The notes under the pieces: model-generated | What the model saw: the letters and a program-made list of their open reading frames with translations, nothing else | Database searches by the model: none | What the model was told of the DNA's origin: nothing | NCBI RefSeq assembly: GCF_002257645.1 | Contig: NZ_NQMO01000011.1 | Coordinates: 62,001 to 126,000 of the forward strand | Source: Paenibacillus sp. XY044 | GTDB lineage: Bacteria; Bacillota; Bacilli; Paenibacillales; Paenibacillaceae | Length of the DNA: 64,000 bases | Direction: 5' to 3' | Translations under genes and position numbers: made by a program | Shown: positions 1 through 6,826 of the stretch, piece by piece | How the letters are laid out: every line of letters starts with the position of its first letter | Position numbering within the stretch: position 1 is the stretch's first letter

Positions 1-210
1 AATAAGAGAAATGAGGATGATGGCTACAAAAGCAAGCGTGGCATTCCAGACGATTTGCGTTACATCCCAAACGTCTTGGAAACGAACCACCCCAACGAGC
101 AGCGCCAGAACAGCGCCTCCGCAGGCAGACCACCCAATAGACAGTTTTTTTGGCTGCCAAATGATGAGAATTAATGTGATCAAAAAAATGACGCAAGCCA
201 ATACAACCAT
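1..210 (-). CDS. arsB: ArsB-type arsenite efflux permease, N-terminal part (cut by window edge)
   Basis: Only the first 70 codons are inside the window; the gene continues past the left edge. The translation starts MVVLACVIFLITLILIIWQP, then KKLSIGWSACGGAVLALLVG, which matches the N-terminus of the ArsB/ArsB-like permeases: a first membrane helix, the WQPK loop and a second helix. ArsB exports arsenite (and antimonite) across the cytoplasmic membrane. The ATG at 208-210 follows a GGAGG Shine-Dalgarno on the minus strand. It lies 93 bases downstream of arsR and appears to have its own promoter, with an operator-like palindrome between -35 and -10. The missing remainder prevents a check of full length or of an alternative family member. 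Confidence 0.85.
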   Translation of the reverse strand, partial: MVVLACVIFLITLILIIWQPKKLSIGWSACGGAVLALLVGVVRFQDVWDVTQIVWNATLAFVAIILISLI

Positions 211-263
211 TTCAACCTCCGTGTAATCTGTCGCTGATCTTGATTCGTAAACATTCGTGAATC

Positions 264-292
264 ATTATATAACTATGTACTTATATATTCAA
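264..292 (-). promoter_or_regulatory. arsB promoter with ArsR-type operator in the spacer
   Basis: Minus-strand -35 TTGAAT (287-292) and -10 TATAAT (264-269) are separated by 17 bases. The spacer region holds a perfect inverted repeat, TATATAA-N8-TTATATA (266-287), with the same 6-7 bp arms and 8-base gap as the repeat in front of arsR. This suggests ArsR represses arsB independently of its own promoter. ArsR binding is inferred, not shown. Confidence 0.65.
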
Positions 293-303
293 CAAAAGAA
301 AAC

Positions 304-630
304 TCACTTGCACACGGAAGTTAAATTTTGTTTGTTTAGTGCGGATAAAATGGTTTTGGAATCGGGCGTGTGATCCAAAACAGCCTTGATATATGGTTTA
401 TCATCTGCATTTAAGGAGTAATATACCCATTGTCCGCGTTTACTCTCCTTCACCACTCCCTGAGATTTCAGCTTTCTTAAATGCTGGCTTACAGCAGGCT
501 GGGAGATCTCCAGAATCTCAACAAGCTCACACACGCAAAATTCCCGGTCCTTAAGCAAGGATAATATGGTAAGGCGGGTATAATCGCTTAGCAGCTTTAG
601 TTTATCAGCCATTTCGCGAATTTGTTCCAT
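304..630 (-). CDS. arsR: ArsR/SmtB-family arsenic-responsive repressor
   Basis: This 108-residue protein has the size and winged-helix fold pattern of the ArsR family. Cys32 and Cys34 form the CVC motif in the metal-binding helix that senses As(III) in classical ArsR proteins, and the recognition helix follows (EISQPAVSQHLRKLKSQGVV). It should repress the ars genes and release DNA when arsenite binds. A ribosome site (GGAGGG) lies before the ATG. arsB lies downstream on the same strand. A palindrome of ArsR-operator type sits 23 bases upstream of the start, inside the predicted promoter, so autoregulation is likely. Confidence 0.95.
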   Translation of the reverse strand: MEQIREMADKLKLLSDYTRLTILSLLKDREFCVCELVEILEISQPAVSQHLRKLKSQGVVKESKRGQWVYYSLNADDKPYIKAVLDHTPDSKTILSALNKQNLTSVCK

Positions 631-652
631 AAGGGTCCCTCCTTTTAGTGAT

Positions 653-699
653 ATATAAGTGAATGTTTATATGATATGCTGATCAGAAATAAAAATCAA
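653..699 (-). promoter_or_regulatory. arsR promoter and ArsR-type operator
   Basis: Minus-strand -35-like TTGATT (694-699) and -10-like TATCAT (671-676) are 17 bases apart. A perfect inverted repeat ATATAA-N8-TTATAT (653-672) touches the -10 and would cover the transcription start. It shares arm sequence and spacing with the repeat in the arsB promoter, which supports a common regulator. Confidence 0.6.
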
Positions 700-734
700 A
701 TCCAAAGAAAATCATTTTGATTTCCCGAAGACAC

Positions 735-763
735 TTGCATTTTGCAATCTATACATGTATAAA
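735..763 (+). promoter_or_regulatory. marR promoter with TATACATGTATA palindrome
   Basis: Plus-strand -35 TTGCAT (735-740), a 17-base spacer and -10 TATAAA (758-763). A perfect 12-bp palindrome, TATACATGTATA (750-761), overlaps the -10. It sits 26 bases before the marR start codon, the usual place for MarR autorepression; binding is inferred. Confidence 0.55.
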
Positions 764-786
764 GGATTCAAGAGGTGAACAACGCA

Positions 787-1236
787 ATGGAAAGCACTCG
801 CGAACTATTCCAGATCATGACCCGCCGCTTCGGCTTACTCAATAAAAATTGCTGTACCGTGGGCGGGCATGACGTCACACCCGTCCAAAGTCATATTCTG
901 TTTGAGGTTGACCGCCAGCACCATCCATCGATCCAGCAGATCGCGGATACATTAGGCACAGATGTTACGACTTTCAGCCGTCAAATACAATCGTTGATCA
1001 AAATGAACCTGATTAAGAAGACGCCTGATCCGACGGATCGCCGGGTCTCCACCCTCTCTTTAACCGTAGAGGGAAAATACGTCGCTACAACGATTGATCA
1101 TCAGATGAACGCTTACCTGGACGAAGTTTTTTCGTTCATGACGGAGTTTGAAAAGGAGACGGTTCTCCGGTCCATAAAATTGATGAATGAGGCGATGGCC
1201 AAATCCGATAACTGCTGCAAACCTATGTTAGGGTAA
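787..1236 (+). CDS. MarR-family regulator with two vicinal Cys pairs
   Basis: A 149-residue MarR-type winged-helix protein: dimerisation helices at both ends, a recognition region near residues 50-70 (IADTLGTDVTTFSRQIQSL) and the wing motif DPTDRRVSTL. ATG 787 is preferred over GTG 775 because an AGAGGTG ribosome site sits 8 bases before it. Cys22-Cys23 (KNCC) and Cys143-Cys144 (DNCC) are two adjacent-Cys pairs, unusual for MarR and suited to thiol-reactive metalloids or redox control. The gene heads a unit with a Cys-tailed peptide and arsM and is divergent from arsR. Arsenic sensing is an inference from the Cys pairs and the neighbours. Confidence 0.85.
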   Translation: MESTRELFQIMTRRFGLLNKNCCTVGGHDVTPVQSHILFEVDRQHHPSIQQIADTLGTDVTTFSRQIQSLIKMNLIKKTPDPTDRRVSTLSLTVEGKYVATTIDHQMNAYLDEVFSFMTEFEKETVLRSIKLMNEAMAKSDNCCKPMLG

Positions 1237-1242
1237 ATTTTT

Positions 1243-1270
1243 TTGACCTTAATTACTTGTAAATTACAAT
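1243..1270 (+). promoter_or_regulatory. Possible internal promoter and palindrome before the Cys-tail peptide
   Basis: TTGACC (1243-1248) and TACAAT (1265-1270) are separated by 16 bases, just after the marR stop. A perfect inverted repeat TTGTAA-A-TTACAA (1257-1269) overlaps the -10. It could give the peptide and arsM their own regulated transcript. Its sequence differs from both the ArsR boxes and the marR palindrome. Confidence 0.4.
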
Positions 1271-1368
1271 TAAATAAACCGATGTCATGCCCTGAACAGG
1301 TGTTAAATGTCTCAGCTGCCTCTCACAGCGGGTCATACAACATACACATTATTAAAGGAGGTCCTTCG

Positions 1369-1557
1369 ATGTACGATAACTACTACTCTGTAGAGTACAT
1401 GATGAAAATAAACGAACAAGAGGTGCAAAAGTCTGCCCGGCAGGCCTGGAAATGGTCCAACCCCAAACCAAAAACGGTTTGGTATAGATCCCTAGGCTCT
1501 ATACGTAAAGTGAAGACAGGTCCTTGCTGCTCTCAACCCATTCAGGCTTGCTGCTAA
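1369..1557 (+). CDS. 62-aa Cys-tailed peptide in the arsenic operon
   Basis: A small gene whose ATG at 1369 is preceded by an excellent ribosome site (AAAGGAGGT, 7 bases away). The same frame is open from 1243, but that upstream part has no ribosome site. The product (MYDNYYSVEYMMKINEQEVQ, then a basic Trp-rich middle with WKWSNPKPKTVW) ends in CCSQPIQACC, two Cys pairs six residues apart at the C-terminus. There is no signal peptide or membrane helix. It lies between a Cys-pair MarR regulator and arsM, whose N-terminus also has two CC pairs. No known family was recognised; a role in As(III)/thiol binding or delivery to ArsM is a guess from context. Confidence 0.7.
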   Translation: MYDNYYSVEYMMKINEQEVQKSARQAWKWSNPKPKTVWYRSLGSIRKVKTGPCCSQPIQACC

Positions 1558-1608
1558 AGCGCTGCTGACCATTGATCGAATCCAAACCCATTCTAAGGAG
1601 TGTTATCC

Positions 1609-2421
1609 ATGTCAAAGTTAACGAATGATGAGATCCGACAAAACGTGCGTAGTCGATATAAACAGATTGCCGTTGCCGAGATGAATGTTGAATCATGCTG
1701 CCAAGCGGACAACAGCCAAGCCAGCTGCTGCAGCACGCCTTCCGATTTTAATTCGATCTCGAGCCGATTAGGTTACTCCGACGACGAATTAAGCGCGGCA
1801 CCTGAAGGCGCAAATCTTGGTTTGGGGTGCGGCAACCCGCAAGCCGTTGCTTCTTTGAAGGCTGGTGAAGTGGTGCTGGATTTGGGAAGCGGCGGAGGAT
1901 TTGATTGTTTTCTGGCATCACGGCAGGTGGGAGATACGGGTAAAGTCATCGGCGTCGACATGACTCCCGAAATGCTCAGCCGTGCACGCAGCAATGCAGT
2001 GAAAGGAAACTTCACGAATACCGACTTTCGTTTGGGTGAAATCGAGCATCTTCCCGTAGCGGATAACACGGTAGATGTCATTATCTCGAACTGCGTGGTC
2101 AATTTATCACCAGATAAGCAGCAGGTGTTTCATGATTCTTTTCGTGTACTAAAAAGCGGAGGCCGGCTGGCCATTTCGGATATTGTCACAACGGCGGATC
2201 TTCCGCCGGAAATAAAAAATGACTTGGAGGACTTTTACTCCGGCTGCATTTCAGGAGCATCGTCCGTCAGCGAAATTGAAGCGATGCTTGGACAAAGCGG
2301 TTTTACCAACATTAGCGTTGAACCTAAAGATGATTCCAGAGCGTTTATTAAGGATTGGGTCCAGGGATCGAATATTGAAGATTACATTGTTTCGGCCGTC
2401 ATCCAAGCAACCAAACCTTGA
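1609..2421 (+). CDS. arsM: ArsM arsenite S-adenosylmethionine methyltransferase
   Basis: A 270-residue class I SAM methyltransferase with the ArsM signature. The SAM-binding glycine loop DLGSGGGFD is at residues 91-99, and the three conserved arsenic-binding cysteines are Cys74 (LGCGNP), Cys162 (SNCVVN) and Cys213 (SGCISG). The N-terminal region also carries two CC pairs (residues 30-31 and 40-41). ArsM methylates As(III) to mono-, di- and trimethylated, partly volatile, forms in the cytoplasm. ATG 1609 follows AAGGAG with good spacing; a GTG at 1600 is in frame but too close to that site. It is last in the unit after marR and the Cys-tail peptide. Confidence 0.95.
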   Translation: MSKLTNDEIRQNVRSRYKQIAVAEMNVESCCQADNSQASCCSTPSDFNSISSRLGYSDDELSAAPEGANLGLGCGNPQAVASLKAGEVVLDLGSGGGFDCFLASRQVGDTGKVIGVDMTPEMLSRARSNAVKGNFTNTDFRLGEIEHLPVADNTVDVIISNCVVNLSPDKQQVFHDSFRVLKSGGRLAISDIVTTADLPPEIKNDLEDFYSGCISGASSVSEIEAMLGQSGFTNISVEPKDDSRAFIKDWVQGSNIEDYIVSAVIQATKP

Positions 2422-2551
2422 GCTTGAAAGAATACAGTCCTTTTTTACCAATACCCATCCATATTATGGCTTTCGTTCCAAATGAGATGTGTTATATTAG
2501 TACCATCTCGGTTAAATACATAATTATGGAATTTTTAGGGGTGAACAGCTA

Positions 2552-4519
2552 TTGGATTTGGAAAGAAGGATTGAGCAGCTCGAGGCGAAAATGAAAGCGA
2601 TGGAGCTCGAGCTGAACGAACTTAGAGGGGGTAGGCCTGGCGTGGGCGATCCTCGGCAGCAGTCGGTGAATCCGGCGATCCAGCGACCGGCGCAGCCGCC
2701 GGTTCCGCCTCAGGCACCCTACGCCGCTTCGCAGGCACCAGGTGCTGCATACTCGAACCCGCCGGGGGGACGGCCTTACCAAGGCCCTCCAGGCCCGCAG
2801 CTGATGCCCGGGCAGCCGGGAATGCCGGGGTATCCTGGAGGTCCCGGAATGGGGCCGTATCCGGGCCAGCCGGGAACCGAAGGCTACCAGGCACATCCTG
2901 GCTCGCACCAAGGCCAACCGGGCCAAGGGCCGTACTATGGCCAGCCTCGTCCCGCCGGGCCGCAAGCCCAGCGGCCGCCCAGGCCGCCAAAGCCGCCCGT
3001 GGACTGGGAGCATGCCATCGCCCGGGTGTGGCTGCCGCGCGTCTTTATCGTCGTGCTGCTGCTCGGTGTCCTGTGGGGCTTTATCGCAGCCGTGTCAGCG
3101 GGATATCTGACGCAGCCGGTACGCTGTCTTCTCGGCCTGGTTGCCGCCGGCGCCATGTACTTCTTCGGGGAGAGACAGGTCCGGGCGCAGCGGGAAGGGC
3201 TGGCGCAGGTGCTGCTCGGCGGTTCCGTCGCCGTGCTCATGCTGACCTTTTTTGCGGCGCACCATCTGTATGAACTGATTCCGTCATGGCTAGCCTTCCT
3301 ATTATATATCTTGTCCATTTCCCTCGGGGTTTGGACCGCCGTAAGGCGTCGTTCCCAGACGCTCGTGATCATCATGACGGTCGGCGGTTATCTCATTCCG
3401 TTCCTGGTGAAATCCACGGAACCGAACGCCTGGATCGCCGTAGGTTTCGAGCTCATCCTTTCCCTGGCAATGACGGCGCTGTCGATCCGCTGTGCCTACC
3501 GTGCCGCCTACTTCGTGTCCATCGGCGTGCTGCATTTGCCGCTGATGATTCTATACATGGCAGGCGATTTCGAAGGCAGCCGGCATGTCTTCCTCGGCGC
3601 GGTATTCCTGCAGCACGCCCTGCTGCTCGTCCTCTCGCTGGTCCGTCCGTACCGTCACCGTGTGGACGAGACCGTGTCGCTCATGACCGGCTTCGGCCTG
3701 GTCGTGTTGTGGATTTACGCCTTGTACAATCAGGCGGGCGGCCCCGGTCCCGAATCGATGATGATGATCATCTGGTCCGTCATATACAGCCTGATCGCCC
3801 TCTGGCGGGTCATGAGCGGCCGCGTTCCCCACGAATACATGGCGATTGCGACCTGCGGATGGCTCATCTGGCTGGTTGAAATCGTCAGCCAAGAGGCGCT
3901 GCCGCTGTCGGTCCTGATCGAGGCATCCCTGGGACTCGGCCTTGGCATCCTGTTGAGAAGCCGGATGCAGCAGATTACGTCCGCCATCCTGTATTTGTAT
4001 GGAGGACTGAGCATCTTCCAACTGATCATTCACGAGGTCGTATCCGTTCAGACCTTGTCCTGGATCATTCTTCTGGCCAGCCTGGCAAGCTTATCGGCGG
4101 TTCTCCGCAGGCATATTGCCGAAGAGTGGCAGCGGAAGGTTCCGGATATCCTGATGTGGGCCGCCGCGCTGCTGTCCATCGTCTTCCTGACGGAGGTGAC
4201 CCAGGTTCTGACACGGAGCCTGTCGTTCGACCTACAGCATTTGATCTTGTCGGGCGAGTATGTCATCTACGCGATCATCGTCATTATTTACGGCGTAATG
4301 GTCCGTAAATCGATGGTCCGGCTGGCCGGCCTGATCGTTCTGCTGATCACACTGCTCAAGGTCATCTTCTTCGACCTGCCGGGCGTGTCGCTGGCCGTGC
4401 GGGCGATTCTGTTCATCGGGCTTGGCGTGGCCGGCATTGCTGTTTCCCGAATTTTGTACAAACGCAAAGGGGCCGATATCGAAACCCCACCAGGAAATCC
4501 GCCGTTCCCGCCGGAATAG
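2552..4519 (+). CDS. DUF2339-type polytopic membrane protein
   Basis: A 655-residue protein starting at TTG 2552 after AGGGGTG. Residues 1-27 form a short charged coiled coil (DLERRIEQLEAKMKAMELEL). Residues 28-150 are a Pro/Gly/Gln-rich linker with collagen-like PGQPG and PGYPG turns. From about residue 158 to 640 there are many hydrophobic helices typical of DUF2339 membrane proteins. It should sit in the cytoplasmic membrane with the coil and linker on one face. Family members have no settled function. It stands alone and is followed by a strong terminator. The GC-rich linker yields many spurious reading frames on the other strand. Confidence 0.8.
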   Translation: MDLERRIEQLEAKMKAMELELNELRGGRPGVGDPRQQSVNPAIQRPAQPPVPPQAPYAASQAPGAAYSNPPGGRPYQGPPGPQLMPGQPGMPGYPGGPGMGPYPGQPGTEGYQAHPGSHQGQPGQGPYYGQPRPAGPQAQRPPRPPKPPVDWEHAIARVWLPRVFIVVLLLGVLWGFIAAVSAGYLTQPVRCLLGLVAAGAMYFFGERQVRAQREGLAQVLLGGSVAVLMLTFFAAHHLYELIPSWLAFLLYILSISLGVWTAVRRRSQTLVIIMTVGGYLIPFLVKSTEPNAWIAVGFELILSLAMTALSIRCAYRAAYFVSIGVLHLPLMILYMAGDFEGSRHVFLGAVFLQHALLLVLSLVRPYRHRVDETVSLMTGFGLVVLWIYALYNQAGGPGPESMMMIIWSVIYSLIALWRVMSGRVPHEYMAIATCGWLIWLVEIVSQEALPLSVLIEASLGLGLGILLRSRMQQITSAILYLYGGLSIFQLIIHEVVSVQTLSWIILLASLASLSAVLRRHIAEEWQRKVPDILMWAAALLSIVFLTEVTQVLTRSLSFDLQHLILSGEYVIYAIIVIIYGVMVRKSMVRLAGLIVLLITLLKVIFFDLPGVSLAVRAILFIGLGVAGIAVSRILYKRKGADIETPPGNPPFPPE

Positions 4520-4607
4520 ATACGAAAATGGCCGCGCCGCGAGAGAGCTATTCTACTTAGCTCAAAGCACGCTGGCACGGCGGCCGTGCTTGACCGATTC
4601 AAAGCAT

Positions 4608-4651
4608 AAAGGGTACCTGTACATCCCCGATGGATGCAGGTACCCTTTTTT
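4608..4651 (+). terminator. Rho-independent terminator
   Basis: A stem GGGTACCTG (4611-4619) / CAGGTACCC (4637-4645) with flanking AAA/TTT pairs is followed by a T run (4646-4651). It lies between convergent genes, after the DUF2339 gene and before the HAD gene stop. The flanking A and T runs may let it serve both strands. Confidence 0.85.
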
Positions 4652-4695
4652 AAGAGATCAGAACGTATAAACTTCCGAGGTTAAGCATCCTTGCC

Positions 4696-5418
4696 CTATA
4701 ACCCCAGAAGAACGGATCTCAATTCTTCGTAGCCCTCCAGAATATGATGGGGCTTATGTCCGGTCGCATACGGTCCAATCTTTCGATGGTTAAACCAGAT
4801 CGACGTCCATCCCGCCTCCAGCGCGCCGATGACGTCGTTGTTCCAGGAGTCGCCGATGTACCAGCTTGCCGCAGGCGCCGTCGCCGTCGCCTCATTGACA
4901 TGGCGGAACAGCCGGGGATCCGGCTTGTCGATGCCCACCGCTCCGGACACAAAAACGCGGTCCAGCCCTACAAGCTTGTCCAGCCCCAACGCACGCACTT
5001 TGAGCATTTGATGTTCCTTGGGGCCATTAGTGATCACGCCGACCACATCTCCGCGTTCCTGCAGCTCCCGGATCAGCTGCTGCGCGCCTGGAAACAGCCG
5101 GATGTCGAACTGCCCCTCCAAATAAGCCGCCTGAATGGCGGCCGCCTGCTCCCGGTTCACGTCGATGCCGAACTCCGCAAGGGCCAGCTGAATCCGCTGC
5201 TCGCGCATATTCTCCAGATCCCTTGCATTCCCTGGATCATTCACCTGACCATGCCGGGCCGACAGCAAGTCGCTGTAATGCCGGAATCGGTGATATACTT
5301 GTTCATAAGGAAAGCCGTCCGGCGGCGAAATCAAGCGATCGAGCGCTTGCCGCAGCGGCTCCAGATGGTCATACAGCGTATCGTCCACGTCAAAAAATAC
5401 CGCTCTGCGTTCACTCAT
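4696..5418 (-). CDS. HAD-superfamily hydrolase (subfamily IA phosphatase)
   Basis: A 240-residue HAD hydrolase. Motif I is FFDVDDTLYD with nucleophile Asp10 and acid Asp12; motif II is the Thr of VITNG; motif III is the Lys of GIDKPDPRLF; motif IV is GDSWNND. The helical insert after motif I is the type-1 cap of subfamily IA. Relatives such as YjjG dephosphorylate small phosphates, including nucleotides, in the cytoplasm. The actual substrate cannot be read from the sequence. It is a single gene on the minus strand, transcribed toward the terminator shared with the DUF2339 gene. Confidence 0.85.
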   Translation of the reverse strand: MSERRAVFFDVDDTLYDHLEPLRQALDRLISPPDGFPYEQVYHRFRHYSDLLSARHGQVNDPGNARDLENMREQRIQLALAEFGIDVNREQAAAIQAAYLEGQFDIRLFPGAQQLIRELQERGDVVGVITNGPKEHQMLKVRALGLDKLVGLDRVFVSGAVGIDKPDPRLFRHVNEATATAPAASWYIGDSWNNDVIGALEAGWTSIWFNHRKIGPYATGHKPHHILEGYEELRSVLLGL

Positions 5419-5609
5419 TTTCTTCTTCTCCCTCTCATCTGCCTGTCTACGGTCACATGCCGGCCGCTGCCCGCATTAGCCTTCATATTGTACCATACAG
5501 CGGGGTGTTTCAGGTCCGTTAAGCCGCTGTTTCAGCGGAGAAAAATCCGGTTAACACGCTTATGATAAGCCCTTTCAATTGTGACGAAACTGGCAACATT
5601 GACGGAGCC

Positions 5610-5627
5610 TTGTGCAATTTTGAACAA
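5610..5627. promoter_or_regulatory. Rex-like site upstream of qoxA
   Basis: TTGTGCAATTTTGAACAA agrees at 15 of 18 positions with the known Rex operator pattern TTGTGAA-W4-TTCACAA. Rex senses NADH/NAD and controls respiratory genes in Gram-positive bacteria. It lies about 220 bases before qoxA; a chance match in AT-rich DNA is possible. Confidence 0.35.
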
Positions 5628-5696
5628 AAATGAAAATCCCCGATTATCGGCGATTACAGTGATATTTCGCACAATTTGAGGTTTTTTTATAAATCA

Positions 5697-5712
5697 TGTG
5701 AAGATGTTCACA
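5697..5712. promoter_or_regulatory. Fnr-type box (TGTGA-N6-TCACA)
   Basis: TGTGAAGATGTTCACA is a perfect match to the Fnr/CRP-family consensus used by Bacillus Fnr. It is 137 bases upstream of the qoxA start. A second palindrome, TGTAAATAATTTACA (5720-5734), lies beside it. Oxygen-linked control of the oxidase is inferred. The 430-base gap 5419-5848 holds no gene that I can see. Confidence 0.6.
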
Positions 5713-5848
5713 GAATTATTGTAAATAATTTACATTAATTACTTTTGTTGCATTTGTTTTCGCTACCCCGGATTACTAAGCTATGGCTATATGGTTCATT
5801 AATTCTTAGACCAATTCAGCTACATGTAACGCTAGAAAGGAGCTCACT

Positions 5849-6799
5849 GTGAAGAAAAAAAGATGGTTATTTTTCGGTTTATTTGTATCCATCATGTTGC
5901 TGCTTAGCGGATGCGACTCGTCGTCACTCATCGTGCTAGATCCGAAAGGTCCGCAGGCAAAAACTCAATCCAGCACGATTATTTTCTCCATCCTAATGAT
6001 GGCCTTCGTCCTGATTGTTGTTTACATCTTGTACATCATCATGCTGACCAAATACCGGGCAAGCAAAACCAGTGACGATTATATCCCGCCTCATATAGAA
6101 GGTAACAAATGGCTCGAGTTCACCTGGATTGCGATTCCGGTTATCATTGTGGCCATTCTTTCGGTTGTGACGGTCAAAACGACCAGTGCGGTGGAAAGTG
6201 TTCCTGCAGGTTACGAGAATCAAAAGCCGCTTGTTATCTATGCCGCATCGTCCAACTGGAAATGGCACTTCAGTTATCCTGAAGAAGGCGTTGAAACGGT
6301 GAACTATGTGAATATTCCTACAAACCGGCCGATCGAGTTCCGCCTGTATTCTTACGGACCGATTACGAGCTTCTGGGTGCCGCAGCTTGGCGGACAGAAG
6401 TACGCCATGAGCGACATGGTCAACACGCTTCACCTGCTGGCCGACACACCGGGTTCCTTCATGGGACGTAACTCCAACTTCTCCGGTAAAGGCTATGCGC
6501 AGATGGAGTTTGAGGTTCAGTCCATGAGCGCCGGAGACTTCAGCAAATGGGTCGACGACGTGAAGAAGACCGCGCCTAAATTGACCGAGGACAAATTCAA
6601 CGCTCTGCTGAAAACCTCCTACGTTGGACGGGAGTCATTCACTTCCACGCACCTTGGGTTTAACCCGCCGCCTGAAATGGATATGTCCGAAGGGCATCAC
6701 GGCAGCGGCAGCAGCGACAAAGATTCCGGCTCGGATACGATGGATCATTCGGATATGAGCAATATGGAAGATATGGGGTCCATGGAACATGGAAACTAA
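5849..6799 (+). CDS. qoxA: aa3-type menaquinol oxidase subunit II
   Basis: A 316-residue lipoprotein subunit starting at GTG 5849 after AAAGGAG. The lipobox LLLSGC places the lipidated Cys at residue 22, and two membrane helices follow (about 45-67 and 92-110). The cupredoxin domain then keeps the subunit II fold (WKWHFSYPEEGV, ITSFWVPQLGGQKYAM) but lacks the CuA Cys/His ligands, as expected for quinol rather than cytochrome c oxidases. The tail is rich in His, Met, Asp and Ser (HHGSGSSDKDSGS, DHSDMSNMEDMGSMEH), an unusual acidic, metal-binding-like extension. First gene of qoxABCD; Fnr-like and Rex-like sites lie upstream. Confidence 0.95.
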   Translation: MKKKRWLFFGLFVSIMLLLSGCDSSSLIVLDPKGPQAKTQSSTIIFSILMMAFVLIVVYILYIIMLTKYRASKTSDDYIPPHIEGNKWLEFTWIAIPVIIVAILSVVTVKTTSAVESVPAGYENQKPLVIYAASSNWKWHFSYPEEGVETVNYVNIPTNRPIEFRLYSYGPITSFWVPQLGGQKYAMSDMVNTLHLLADTPGSFMGRNSNFSGKGYAQMEFEVQSMSAGDFSKWVDDVKKTAPKLTEDKFNALLKTSYVGRESFTSTHLGFNPPPEMDMSEGHHGSGSSDKDSGSDTMDHSDMSNMEDMGSMEHGN

Positions 6800-6826
6800 C
6801 ATCAACTGGAAAGGAGACCTACCTGC

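Noticed and set aside
2549..3013. Minus-strand frames opposite the Pro/Gly-rich linker of the DUF2339 protein
   Set aside because: Pro/Gly codons read backwards give Arg/Ala/Gly-rich open frames; composition alone explains them.
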